Under the pieces are notes generated by a model. That model had not been told where the DNA came from. It did not search any database and saw nothing but the letters and a program-made list of their open reading frames with translations. From Tengunoibacter tsumagoiensis (lineage in GTDB: Bacteria > Chloroflexota > Ktedonobacteria > Ktedonobacterales > Ktedonobacteraceae), in NCBI RefSeq assembly GCF_003967535.1, contig NZ_BIFR01000002.1:1116001-1180000 (forward strand): 64,000 bases of DNA. The letters are read 5' to 3'. Of this stretch, positions 37,310 through 45,499 are shown piece after piece (position 1 is the first letter of the stretch; every line of letters starts with the position of its first letter). Both the position numbers and the translations under genes were made by a program.

Positions 37310-37447
37310 ATGACTGCCATTGAGCGAACAGCCTATCCTCGTTTTACCCATGTCTCTTCAGTCAAGGAGTTACGTGATATCTATACGTTCTATAGATGGG
37401 TACTGAAAGAGGATTTTACAAATCGTAGCAGTCATGTAGGAGAATAA
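37310..37447 (+). pseudogene. N-terminal fragment of a Tn3-family transposase
   Basis: The ATG at 37310, with GGGGAGGAGG upstream, starts MTAIERTAYPRF...SVKELRDIYT, the typical opening of Tn3-type transposases. After about 26 codons similarity is lost and the frame stops at 37447. The next gene starts four bases later, so the fragment may now act only as a leader. Confidence 0.55.
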
Positions 37448-37450
37448 AAA

Positions 37451-37840
37451 ATGGAGATGAAGCTTGAGTTGGTCCCGCTTCCGGTGGCGGATGTTGAGCG
37501 AGCCAAAGTGTTTTATGTGGAAAAGATGGGCTTTCATGCCGATCATGATGTACAGCCGGGCAATGGGATGCGTGTGGTTCAGCTTACCCCGCCAGGCTCA
37601 GCCTGCTCAATTGTAATTGGGACTGGGATGGGCGAGATTTCAGAGGTCCCGCCAGGATCAATTAAAGGGCTGCATCTAGTGGTCAAGGATATCGTGACGG
37701 CTCGCGCAGAGCTGGCGAGCCGTGATGTCGAACTGAGCGAGATCATTGATATGGGCGGGATAAAGTATGTGTATTTGAGCGATCCCGATGGAAACAGCTG
37801 GGCATTGCAGGAGATCCCGGCTCATGTTGAGCTGCCATAG
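37451..37840 (+). CDS. VOC-family (glyoxalase/bleomycin-resistance) protein
   Basis: A 129-residue vicinal-oxygen-chelate protein. It has the paired beta-alpha-beta-beta-beta modules: LELVPLPVADVERAKVFYVEKMGF in the first, and KGLHLVVKDIVTARAELASRDV then YVYLSDPDGNSWALQEIP in the second, with the metal-site glutamate in ALQEI. It may be an isomerase, dioxygenase-like or a drug-binding protein. ATG is preceded by GGAGAATAAAAA. Confidence 0.88.
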   Translation: MEMKLELVPLPVADVERAKVFYVEKMGFHADHDVQPGNGMRVVQLTPPGSACSIVIGTGMGEISEVPPGSIKGLHLVVKDIVTARAELASRDVELSEIIDMGGIKYVYLSDPDGNSWALQEIPAHVELP

Positions 37841-37844
37841 CCTG

Positions 37845-38486
37845 TTATAAACGCAGATATTTCTGCAAACGTTTAATCAGATAAAAGCTTGCTTCAACGG
37901 CGGGACCGATGCCCAGGGCAAAGAGCAGGGTGCCAATGCCGACGGTCCCGCCCAGTAAGTAGCCGAGCACAAGGACTGTGATCTCAATGGCGGCACGTAC
38001 CAGCGAGACACGGATCTTTGTGATTTCTTGGAGCCGAACCATCAAGCCATCACGAGGACCGGCTCCCAGACGGGGAGAGATATAGAGTGCCGTGCCCAGG
38101 CCGATGACAGCTACTCCCAGCACATCAATAAGCAGGCGCAGCAAGAAGGGGATGTTGCCCGGGTCAGAGATCAGGTTCAGGCGAATGATCAGATCGACAA
38201 AGCTGCCAATCAAGAGCATATTGAGCAGCGTACCGACGCCCGGGTAGACTTTGAGGAAGAGGCTCAGGCCAATCAGGATGGCTCCAACAGCAATATTGGC
38301 TGTCCCAAAGGTAAGTGGTGTGTGCTTGCTGATGCCTTGATGAAAGACATCCCAGGGATCCAGCCCGATGCCAGAGCGATAGGTCAGAACGATGCCGAGT
38401 GCATAGAGGAAAAGACCAGAGATGACTACAATCATACGGACAAGATAGCTCCATGACAGATAGGTTTTCCACGAGAGTTGGTACAT
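37845..38486 (-). CDS. YczE/YitT-like integral membrane protein
   Basis: A 213-residue protein with six membrane helices. The GLDPWDVFHQGIS and RLGAGPRDGLMVRL loops are the two conserved 'G-x-x-P-x-D' repeats of the YczE/YyaS family (COG2364). The function of the family is not settled. It converges on the VOC gene with four bases between stops and has a leader hairpin about 60 bases upstream. Confidence 0.85.
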   Translation of the reverse strand: MYQLSWKTYLSWSYLVRMIVVISGLFLYALGIVLTYRSGIGLDPWDVFHQGISKHTPLTFGTANIAVGAILIGLSLFLKVYPGVGTLLNMLLIGSFVDLIIRLNLISDPGNIPFLLRLLIDVLGVAVIGLGTALYISPRLGAGPRDGLMVRLQEITKIRVSLVRAAIEITVLVLGYLLGGTVGIGTLLFALGIGPAVEASFYLIKRLQKYLRL

Positions 38487-38906
38487 AGCATATTTCCTTT
38501 GTTATAAAAAAGAAGATAGTGAAATAGTCTTCAAAGTATAAAGAAAAAAGCGGCTGGTAGCACCAGCCAGGAGAGACTTCTCAGGCCAACCAATTCATAT
38601 ATACGTATGGGGGAAGACAACGCAGGCAAGAGTACAGGCAGTTATGCTACGTTGTCAGACGTTTTTTTTGAGAGTGTTTGATTTGCATCGCATCCACCTT
38701 CTCAGTCCCTGACCTTCCGCACCTGTGGTGCTCACAAAATCAATTGTTATGAGCCATCCCAGATTTACGCTTTTGTTGGCTTTCAAGGGAGCCTCTCAAG
38801 ACGTTCTTGCAGATTCATTTAGTCTAAACGTCAATAATATCTCAGTAGGGTCCTATCGATTTAAGTGAACCATGAATATATAGTTTGTAAAAATGTACCA
38901 GCAATG
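38487..38906. other. Upstream region of the YczE-like gene
   Basis: About 420 bases without a gene. It contains the terminator-like hairpin at 38545-38568 on the minus strand and a run of eight T at about 38663-38670. No riboswitch class is recognised with confidence. Confidence 0.4.
38545..38568 (-). terminator. Intrinsic terminator or attenuator before the YczE-like gene
   Basis: On the minus strand GGCTGGT-GCT-ACCAGCC is followed by GCTTTTTT. It lies about 60 bases before the YczE start, so it either ends the transcript of 38907-39263 or controls YczE by attenuation. Confidence 0.6.
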
Positions 38907-39263
38907 CTAAGATCTTTTTATAGCTTCCGCCCATATTAATTCAAACTCAGTTTTATTAATTTCGTGCTCTTTTTTAAACTCAAAAAATGATAATGGTTGG
39001 TCTGCCAGTCCCGGACCTACGCCAGGGTGATACTCCTTATTTGAGCACAACCACTTCTCTCCATACACTTCCACCTGACGAGTTGGCCATTCATCTTCAA
39101 ACTCAAAATAAGCTGTTCCAACCATTAATCCTAAATCTGCATCATGCTTAAAGTATATTTTCATGTAAAAATATCTACTTCGTGCTTTACTCGAAAAGCA
39201 CTTTATAAGAGGCTTATCGCCCAATGGTGTTGATTCGTTCAACATTTCGTTATCAATAATCAA
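38907..39263 (-). CDS. Hypothetical protein
   Basis: 118 residues, not recognised. It contains an antiparallel-strand pattern (YFYMKIYFKHDADLGLMVGTAYFEFEDEWPTRQVEVYGEKWLC) and an acidic C-terminal helix (FELIWAEAIKR). It is A+T-rich compared with the housekeeping genes. Its size and composition recall immunity-type proteins of polymorphic toxins, but no toxin gene is adjacent. Confidence 0.5.
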   Translation of the reverse strand: MIIDNEMLNESTPLGDKPLIKCFSSKARSRYFYMKIYFKHDADLGLMVGTAYFEFEDEWPTRQVEVYGEKWLCSNKEYHPGVGPGLADQPLSFFEFKKEHEINKTEFELIWAEAIKRS

Positions 39264-39323
39264 AACAGCAAAAAAAGAAGAGGAAGCATGTATACTACTT
39301 TACCTCTTCGTTTTTTATGCCTA

Positions 39324-39592
39324 CTAAACTTCTTCTTCAAGAATAAGGTATACTTTATGATAAATATCTGCTACCGAAAGAACAGTTTCAATACTCCTCA
39401 AAGAGATAACAGGACTCCTCTCAGCATAAATAGAATAATTCCAATTATACTGGGCTGTACGATAGTAATGCTCAATATAACATTTTCGAGATTCAACAAA
39501 CAGAATCTCTTGAATAGCTGGGTACAATTGATAAGCTTGAAGCTTCTCATTACGATCTGTCGTCTCAGTCGAAGGAGAGGTGAACTATATTG
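39324..39592 (-). pseudogene. C-terminal half of a split Uma2-family nuclease gene
   Basis: Read from about 39592 downward, the frame gives SPSTETTDRNEKLQAYQLYP...SLRSIETVLSVADIYHKV, the usual second half of Uma2 proteins (the SPST motif follows the catalytic strand). The first half is at 41488-41808 and ends at FIVEV. The IS607-type element lies exactly between. Together they would form a protein of about 190 residues. Confidence 0.8.
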
Positions 39593-39624
39593 AAAAATAT
39601 ATTGAAATGTGGTAAAATGTATGT

Positions 39625-40239
39625 ATGGATAACACATATTCACCTAAGCAATTCGGCAAACTTATCGGTCGGACGACCAATACTTTGCAAAAATGGGATC
39701 GGGAAGGCAAGCTAAAGGCCCATCGTTCTCCTACGACGAACCGGCGCTACTATACTCATGACCAATATTTGGCATATCGGGGGTTGATAGCACCGGAGCA
39801 AGGCTTAACCATTGTCTATTCCCGTGTCTCAGGGATTGCGCAAAAACCTGATCTCGCCAATCAAGTTGAGGCACTGGAAACCTACTGTGCACAGCATTCA
39901 CTTGTAGTCGATGAGTGGATGTCTGATATTGGTAGTGGGCTCAACTATAAAAGAAAACAGTTCAATCGTCTCATGGAGCTCGTCGAGTTAGGGAAAGTCA
40001 GACGCATTCTCATTGCGCATCGGGATCGTTTAGTGCGCTTTGGCTATGAGTACTTTGAAGCCTTCTGCCAGCGACACCATACTGATCTGATTGTGATACA
40101 TGGGGAAAGCCTCTCTCCTGAGCACGAACTGGTTTGGGATTTGATTGCTATCGTTACTGTTTTTTCTGCCCGGCTTCATGGGCTTCGTTCTTACAAGAAA
40201 GTGATCAAAGATGCTGCTCTGCACAAAGATCAGGGTTGA
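39625..40239 (+). CDS. tnpA: IS607 TnpA serine recombinase
   Basis: A 204-residue recombinase. An N-terminal MerR-like helix-turn-helix (SPKQFGKLIGRTTNTLQKWDREG) is followed by a serine resolvase domain with the nucleophile in YSRVSGIAQKPDLANQVEAL and the helix D/E residues in ILIAHRDRLVRFGYEYFEAF. This domain order is diagnostic of IS607. It catalyses movement of the element and appears intact. Confidence 0.95.
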   Translation: MDNTYSPKQFGKLIGRTTNTLQKWDREGKLKAHRSPTTNRRYYTHDQYLAYRGLIAPEQGLTIVYSRVSGIAQKPDLANQVEALETYCAQHSLVVDEWMSDIGSGLNYKRKQFNRLMELVELGKVRRILIAHRDRLVRFGYEYFEAFCQRHHTDLIVIHGESLSPEHELVWDLIAIVTVFSARLHGLRSYKKVIKDAALHKDQG

Positions 40240-41437
40240 CGTCTCCGAACAAGATGCTGCTGCCCTTGAGTTCATGCAGGGCAAATGCAGGGCGCTATAT
40301 AACTGGTGGATTGGACGCCTCAAAGATGGAGAAAAGTGGCCTGGATGGAAAATAGCCAAAGCCAGTTTGCAAGAGAGCAAGCAGCATGATCCTGAATTGT
40401 GCCAAGTCTATGGCAAATTGCTCCATGAGGTCTACTTCCGATTAGATGCAGCCATGCAAGCATTTTTTCGACGCGTGAAGCAGGGTGAGAAACCAGGGTT
40501 CCCACGGGTACGCCCGCGCCATAACTTTTTTACGCTCTGCTATCCAGCCATGTACCTCAAAATCGAAGGGGACACATTCATTTTACCGACAGGAGGGAGA
40601 GGCAAAAACAAGCAGTACCCGAACATCAAAGCTCATTTAACGGAAGATCCACCTACGCACTTTAAAGAGGTTGCTATTAGTCGTGATGCTGCTGGCCGCT
40701 ACTATGCTTCTTTTGTTGCTGAACGAGAGGAGGAAACGAACAACAACAATCGAGTCGTGGCCTTCGACCTTGGGATCAAGACCTTGGCAACGGGTGCCAA
40801 TGAGCAAGGCAGGATCTATCACATTGGTGGCTTTAAGGGGAGTCAATACTATAACAAACAACTGGACAAGATCCGCTCAAAGCGTGACAAGTGCAAAAAG
40901 AAGTCACGCAGATACATCTATCTGAGCAAGGTTTACCAACGCGTTTCCCAGAAGAAGCGCAACAAGCAACGGGATAGCCTGCACAAGGCTTCTCATCTCA
41001 TCGCGCACAAACTGGTTGAAAGAACCGTCGTGATCGGTGATTTGAGTCAGAGGCAGATGGTAGCGAAACAGCATCAAGAGCGCAAAAAGTATCTTAATCG
41101 ATCGGTCTACAACGATTGGGGCTTATATACGTTCACACAGATGCTTGTTTACAAATGCCAACTGTACGGCAAAGAACTGGTTTTAGAGAATGAACGCAAC
41201 ACGTCAAAAATGTGCAGTGGGTGTGGCAACTTACAAGCCATGCCGCTCTGGAAAAGGACGTATTGTTGCGTCGAATGTGGACTCGTCATGGATCGCGATG
41301 AAAATAGCGCTGTCAACATATTGGCGAGGTTCATTACCCGGCGAGGGTCACACACTCCTTCTGTGGAGTGCGGTGTACTGCATGCGGATCAAAACAGCGT
41401 AGAAGTCGTGGAGGCTTCCTGTCCGACCCAAGTGTAG
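40211..41437 (+). CDS. tnpB: TnpB RNA-guided nuclease (IS607-associated)
   Basis: 408 residues, normal length. The RuvC-like catalytic acids are visible: D186 in VVAFDLGIKTLA, Glu in LVLENERNTSKMCSGCG and Asp in MDRDENSAVNI. The zinc-finger cysteines are CSGCG and CCVECG. TnpB proteins of this family cut DNA with a guide RNA made from the 3' end of the element. All key residues are present, so it is probably active. The start overlaps tnpA. Confidence 0.95.
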   Translation: MLLCTKIRVDVSEQDAAALEFMQGKCRALYNWWIGRLKDGEKWPGWKIAKASLQESKQHDPELCQVYGKLLHEVYFRLDAAMQAFFRRVKQGEKPGFPRVRPRHNFFTLCYPAMYLKIEGDTFILPTGGRGKNKQYPNIKAHLTEDPPTHFKEVAISRDAAGRYYASFVAEREEETNNNNRVVAFDLGIKTLATGANEQGRIYHIGGFKGSQYYNKQLDKIRSKRDKCKKKSRRYIYLSKVYQRVSQKKRNKQRDSLHKASHLIAHKLVERTVVIGDLSQRQMVAKQHQERKKYLNRSVYNDWGLYTFTQMLVYKCQLYGKELVLENERNTSKMCSGCGNLQAMPLWKRTYCCVECGLVMDRDENSAVNILARFITRRGSHTPSVECGVLHADQNSVEVVEASCPTQV

Positions 41438-41490
41438 CAATTAGGATGGTGGTAAACACGTTTTACTACGTTTTGAAAGGCAGAATGAAC
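41350..41490 (+). ncRNA. Candidate omega-RNA region at the IS607 right end
   Basis: Placed by family knowledge: omega-RNA spans the 3' part of tnpB and the element's right end, and its guide is the flanking sequence. A hairpin of eight pairs (41449-41456 with 41462-41469, one G-T pair) lies 12 bases after the tnpB stop. The boundaries are not resolved. Confidence 0.4.
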
Positions 41491-41808
41491 TTCTACTATG
41501 AACGTTGGAGATGCTAAAGCCTTAGTCTGTGTCCAATCATGAGGATCACAAGAAACGGTAAGATCAGGATGATAATATCTGCTCTTGGAGAGCTGGACTG
41601 TGACATCTGAATTATAGACATGGCATTCCTTATTCCACAGAGCGGCCACCACTAAATGAGAAAGATTGGCAATAATTTGCGAATGAGCAGGAGAACCTCC
41701 AGTCATCAAACGAATATGCCCATCTACATATTCGTATGCGTGATTAGGGAAAGTTTCAACCATTCTCCAATATTCTTCAACTGTATAAACCTGATCAGGA
41801 TTCTGCAC
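41488..41808 (-). pseudogene. N-terminal half of a split Uma2-family nuclease gene
   Basis: Begins MQNPDQVYTVEEYWRMVETF and includes YEYVDGHIRLMTGG, HSQIIANLSHLV, YHPDLTVSCDP and PTFIVEV, the first half of the PD-(D/E)XK-type fold of Uma2 proteins. After FIVEV the frame runs into the IS607 element. The gene was intact before the insertion. Confidence 0.85.
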
Positions 41809-42332
41809 AATATCACCTCATCATCTTTTTAGAATATACTCCTAAAGAGAAGGTACATGATATGGTATTAATATGCAAGAAGCAACCTATTAATATTATA
41901 TTATATCTTATGTAAAAAGCTTTCAGTGTATATTACAAAATCAGAGAGCATTTGCTAGCATCTATCATACATACTAATGCTAAGAGCCTGGACATGAGCA
42001 ATGATCAGGTTCGCATCAAAGTAACCAGTATGGACGGCCAGGATGAGATCTGGTGTTTTTTTATGCTCAAATAGATAAGGTGTCAAAAAAACCTAAGAGC
42101 GCTTAAATGGCTTAAATACTTGCTTTATATTTAGCACAAAGTCATAGAGCTAGTATAGCATATGTGATCATATATGGTTCAATATATACCCTCGTGAATG
42201 GTAAGCTTATCCTTCTGACTTCTCACCTGTTTCAAGCTCAAATCCAGATAATTTGCCACTATTTTTTACTTCCGGCTGGTATCCAGGAAGAGCAAGAGGA
42301 AACGACGTTTGACAGACAGAAACGCTTTGCGA
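41809..42332. other. A+T-rich intergenic region
   Basis: About 520 bases with no credible gene. On the minus strand, 41985-42060 reads an open stretch (DLILAVHTGYFDANLIIAHV) that might be a fragment of a decayed gene, but I cannot assign it. Confidence 0.35.
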
Positions 42333-42473
42333 GGTCTCATCTCTGGGATGGTTGGACGGCACGAACAAGGTTGTGTGAGTGGAGCGACGCAATCACTGCA
42401 ATCGCTTGGATGGGTTGTCGGACCACTCGTTGGTGGGTTCGTGACACCATTGGAACTGGTGGAAGTTCCTTAA
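42333..42473 (+). pseudogene. Fragment of an MFS efflux gene (TetA-like)
   Basis: The frame reads GLISGMVGRHEQGCVSGATQ then SLQSLGWVVGPLVGGFV, which matches the conserved loop and following helix (EQGxxxGxxQSLxSLxxxxGPLxGG) of TetA-type drug exporters. No start or other parts are near. Confidence 0.6.
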
Positions 42474-42549
42474 ATGCCGTTTCGTGGTAACTCTCGCAAA
42501 AATGGTCATTTTATAGAAGAAAAGTACTTTAAATAGGGCTCGTGGGCTT

Positions 42550-42611
42550 TATACCTCTCTATTACACTAACGTTATCCCATTGGAACACTAGCGTGTCAT
42601 AGAGAGGTATA
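42550..42611 (+). promoter_or_regulatory. Hairpin that covers the ribosome site of the secreted propeller-like gene
   Basis: A perfect 13-bp pair (42550-42562 with 42599-42611). The right arm contains the GAGAGG ribosome site that serves the TTG start at 42614. Folding would hide the site. Confidence 0.6.
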
Positions 42612-42613
42612 TT

Positions 42614-43675
42614 TTGAAAAAAACAGCACTATCAGCATCCTTTCTCGGGATGGCTTTTCTTGTTTCTCTTTTCGCATGGCGTTCTACTACTAGTCATGCT
42701 GCTATATCACAATGGCAGGCAATTTCTAGTCCGAATAATAGTGGAGATAGCGAGCTTCATTCGATTTCTGCCTATTCTCCTTCAGAAGCATATGCAGTAG
42801 GAACAAGTAGCGTTCCTCATTCATCAGACACACTCCCCATTGTGCTTCACTGGAATGGATCAAAATGGACGTTTGTTTCTGATTTTGTTGTTCCTGATCA
42901 TACGGAATTAGGTGCAGTCACAGAAATATCTCCTTCCGATGTTTGGGTGTTAGGAACAAAAGTCGTTTCTCAACATGTGTATCAAGAAACCCTTACACAC
43001 TGGAATGGGAAAAAATGGAATCAATTTGCAGCTCCCTCTTCAGCGGTGTCTCGATTTACAACCATTTCAGCGTATTCCTCTACGGATATCTGGGCTGTCG
43101 GGGGGCACCAGGTGGAACATTGGAATGGGCAAAAGTGGATGATAGTTTCCGCCGCTATTCCACCCAATGCTGCACTCTACTCATTTGAAGGAATAAGCAG
43201 TCATAATAGTAGTGATGTTTGGATCGTGGGATCATATGAGACGGGTGACTACGGTCCTGCTTTTTCTTTTTCTGAGCACTGGGATGGAGTGCAATGGAAA
43301 CTACAATCAACTCCTACAAGTAACAATGACCTGATGAGGGTCAAGGCTATTGCAACGAACGATGTATGGGCGGTAGGGAACAATCAAGTGTTACGCTGGC
43401 ATGGACAAAAATGGACACTTGTGTATACTGCCACTGATGATCTTTCTCTGCTTTCCGTTGACGCGCATTCATCACAAGATGTTTGGTGTGTTGGACGTAC
43501 ACATTCAGGTCAGCCATTTCTTTTGCACTGGAATGGAAAAACGTGGTCTACTGTCACTCTTCACGTTGCTGGTGAGTTGAATTCAGTTGTTTCTGTTCCA
43601 AATAGCTCTACCTACCTCTCGGCTGGATATAAACTTGCCGGTCCCAATAGAACCTTGATTGAAAAATACAATTAG
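42614..43675 (+). CDS. Secreted beta-propeller-like repeat protein
   Basis: A 353-residue protein with a signal peptide (KKTALSASFLGMAFLVSLFAW). At least six repeats of about 50 residues alternate SxxDVWAVG-like strands (DVWVLG, DIWAVG, DVWIVG, DVWAVG, DVWCVG) with HWNGxxW strands. This spacing fits a six-bladed propeller. It starts with TTG at 42614 behind GAGAGG and lies in a transcript with a leader hairpin. Secreted proteins of this style are common in Ktedonobacteria; function is unknown. Confidence 0.75.
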   Translation: MKKTALSASFLGMAFLVSLFAWRSTTSHAAISQWQAISSPNNSGDSELHSISAYSPSEAYAVGTSSVPHSSDTLPIVLHWNGSKWTFVSDFVVPDHTELGAVTEISPSDVWVLGTKVVSQHVYQETLTHWNGKKWNQFAAPSSAVSRFTTISAYSSTDIWAVGGHQVEHWNGQKWMIVSAAIPPNAALYSFEGISSHNSSDVWIVGSYETGDYGPAFSFSEHWDGVQWKLQSTPTSNNDLMRVKAIATNDVWAVGNNQVLRWHGQKWTLVYTATDDLSLLSVDAHSSQDVWCVGRTHSGQPFLLHWNGKTWSTVTLHVAGELNSVVSVPNSSTYLSAGYKLAGPNRTLIEKYN

Positions 43676-43933
43676 CAACATTTTTTTCGCCTATGCCCCC
43701 ATGGTTGTATTACTATAACTATGGGGTTTAACGTATTCTCTTTACGTGTTGCTAGCTATTTGCTTGATAGGTGCTAGTGGATAACTAGAAGCAATAAAAA
43801 GGCCTTATTCTCTCTTATGGATATTTGAAGAGGAGCTGAGAATTGGTGTGCTGCAAATTCATAGGTGAACTCTCTTCTCAGTCCGAATAAGGCAAAGCGC
43901 GAAAGAGAGAGTATGCGACGGGGGACCAGTTTA
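43676..43933. other. Decayed CRISPR-end sequence
   Basis: Contains an array-end terminator relative at about 43793 (GCAATAAAAAGGCC) and a broken repeat at about 43878-43915 (GTCCGAATAAGGCAAAGCGC). It shows that an older array once ended here. Confidence 0.65.
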
Positions 43934-44022
43934 GCGGGAGGTGGTTGTGGTCTCGGTGCTGAGCTCAGCCTCCCGCAAAATGTCCTCTCAAGCCGCTTTC
44001 TATGCTATACTAGGAGGGCAGG
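43934..44022 (+). promoter_or_regulatory. CRISPR leader 4 (internally deleted)
   Basis: Starts as the other leaders but jumps from the first CCTCCCGC straight to AAAATG, as if the 90 bases between the two CCTCCCGC blocks were removed by recombination. TGCTATACT is kept. Confidence 0.85.
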
Positions 44023-44193
44023 GTCGGAATAGAGGAAAGCCCGAGTAAGAGATTGTAACTGTAGCGTTCGTCTTTGCTGGTACAAGATGTCTTCATGTCC
44101 AAATAAAGGAAAGCCCGAGTAGGGGATTATAGCCAGTTGCCTGATCACTTACATCAAGAATGATGTGCTGAAGTCCAAATGGGAGAAAGCCTG
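44023..44193 (+). CRISPR. CRISPR mini-array 4 (2 repeats and a truncated third)
   Basis: Repeats at 44023 (GTCGGAATAGAGG..., with GATTGTAAC at the end) and 44097 (...GATTATAGC), and a third at 44173 that breaks off after GAGAAAGCC. The break joins directly to the remains of a gene upstream of cas6. All three are mutated. Confidence 0.9.
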
Positions 44194-44202
44194 CTGGGAA
44201 GT

Positions 44203-44298
44203 ATGGCCTTTCAGGTGTGTGCAGAGATTCCACGCTGGGCTATCAAGAAAGATCGTGGCGAAACACAGAAGGCAGATGATGAACTATTCATCTGTTAG
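44203..44298 (+). pseudogene. Possible 3' remnant of a cas-operon gene upstream of cas6
   Basis: An open frame of 31 codons (MAFQVCAEIPRWAIKKDRGE...) starts right after the broken repeat and ends with TAG inside the AGAGGAG site of cas6, as a neighbouring operon gene would. The family is not recognised. Confidence 0.4.
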
Positions 44299-44307
44299 AG
44301 GAGCCCT

Positions 44308-45240
44308 ATGCAACATCCTGAGTCTAAAGATCTGAATATCTCCTCTGAACAACGAGGAGAGCTTTTTTCCATTCTTATCCGACTCCATCCGATTGCCCCT
44401 GGCCAGGTCTCGCCCAGTTCAGGACCTCAGATTCAGGCGGCCTTTCTCGATCTGATTCACCAGAGTGATCCGGCATTATCGCAATGGCTTCATGAGCCTA
44501 ATCAGCGTCGACCATACACCCTGAGTTTATTGCAGGGCTTTCACCATCTGCCACCGGAGCGACTGGCTGATGCAATGGCCAATAATCGGCCTCTGCCAGT
44601 GCTTCCAGGGCAGAGCTACTGGCTCCGTATCACTATGCTTGATGCAACCATTTTTGGTTCATTTGTCAGTCAACTTTTCGTCAAGGCTCACACGCTCACA
44701 TTCCGCATTGGTGAGGCACAGTTCTCCATCAGTCGTGTGATCAATGCGCCCGATCCTCAGCAGGATAGCTCATCCTGGGCCTCCTATTCATCCTTTGCAG
44801 AGTTATCTGCCTTGCGGTCAATACAAAAACAGTACACATTTGAGTTCGCCACCCCAACAGCTTTTAGCAAAGGACAGAAGGCCTGGGGAAAACAGTTATT
44901 TCTCTTTCCACTCCCCTCGCTCGTCTTTGAGAACCTGGCGCGTCAGTGGGAGATCTTTGCACCAGCACATCTACGGCTGGCCACCCAGGGCTTAACGTCA
45001 CGCGATATTGAAAACTGGTGCGATGAACAGATGATCGTCTCATACTATACCCTGGAGACACGCTATTTGTCCGCACATAAATTTGGACATGTGGGTTTTC
45101 AGGGAAAAGTGACATACGAAGTGAAAGGCAATCCAGGCGCGCCCATTGCACTCTGGCTTCCATCGCTTGCACGTCTGGCCTTGTTTTCTGGTATTGGATA
45201 CAAGACGACCGTCGGGATGGGGCAGGTGCGTGCTGGGTAA
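44308..45240 (+). CDS. cas6: CRISPR-associated endoribonuclease Cas6
   Basis: A 310-residue RAMP protein that would cut the repeat RNA. The C-terminal glycine-rich loop that defines Cas6 is clear (LFSGIGYKTTVGMGQVRAG), and the two ferredoxin-like halves are suggested by LFSILIRLHPIAPGQ at the N-terminus and HVGFQGKVTYEVKGN near the end. A strong AGAGGAG precedes the ATG. The frame is intact, and it is the only complete cas gene in the window. The gene's stop is exactly where a transposase fragment begins. Confidence 0.92.
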   Translation: MQHPESKDLNISSEQRGELFSILIRLHPIAPGQVSPSSGPQIQAAFLDLIHQSDPALSQWLHEPNQRRPYTLSLLQGFHHLPPERLADAMANNRPLPVLPGQSYWLRITMLDATIFGSFVSQLFVKAHTLTFRIGEAQFSISRVINAPDPQQDSSSWASYSSFAELSALRSIQKQYTFEFATPTAFSKGQKAWGKQLFLFPLPSLVFENLARQWEIFAPAHLRLATQGLTSRDIENWCDEQMIVSYYTLETRYLSAHKFGHVGFQGKVTYEVKGNPGAPIALWLPSLARLALFSGIGYKTTVGMGQVRAG

Positions 45241-45499
45241 TGCATTGTTGTCGGAAGATCGTGTTCGCAGCTTGCCAACATTGTTGCAATAGCCGAGTTT
45301 TTGTCGGAAATGGCCGAGTCTGTATCAAGCTTTGAGTCAGGGTCGCATTGAGATAGCTGCCTTGCAGCAGCTGTGTGTCAGTGCCTTTGCCCTGGATCAG
45401 CCAGCGTCGCAGCCTGTTTGGATTAGTATGGATGCGTCAGTAGCAAAAAACTATGCATCCATATATCATATTTTGCTTCAATTATTTCCTGCACATTGA
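45239..45499 (+). pseudogene. DDE-type transposase fragment, copy 1
   Basis: In frame: ALLSEDRVRSLPTLLQ, an in-frame stop, then CRKWPSLYQALSQGRIEIAA and ALDQPASQPVWISMDAS, after which similarity is lost. The VWISMDAS piece fits a strand with the first catalytic Asp. Its first 125 bases match 49647-49748. No N-terminus is present. Confidence 0.7.

Larger units (their letters stand above)
39590..41488 (+). mobile_element. IS607-family insertion sequence
   Basis: A complete element of about 1.9 kb with tnpA (serine recombinase) and tnpB overlapping by 29 bases. There are no terminal inverted repeats, as expected. Both flanks show TGAAC near the junction, but the exact ends are uncertain by a few bases. 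It split an Uma2 gene. Confidence 0.88.

Noticed and set aside
38570-38760. Known riboswitch class upstream of the YczE-like gene
   Set aside because: Cobalamin, SAM and T-box core motifs were looked for by eye and not found, so only a terminator or attenuator is claimed.
39288-39593. Plus-strand frame just before the IS607 element
   Set aside because: It is the antisense of the Uma2 C-terminal half, which gives a clear family match.
42164-42490. 108-residue plus-strand frame
   Set aside because: Another frame here shows a TetA-like fragment, so this frame is a shadow.
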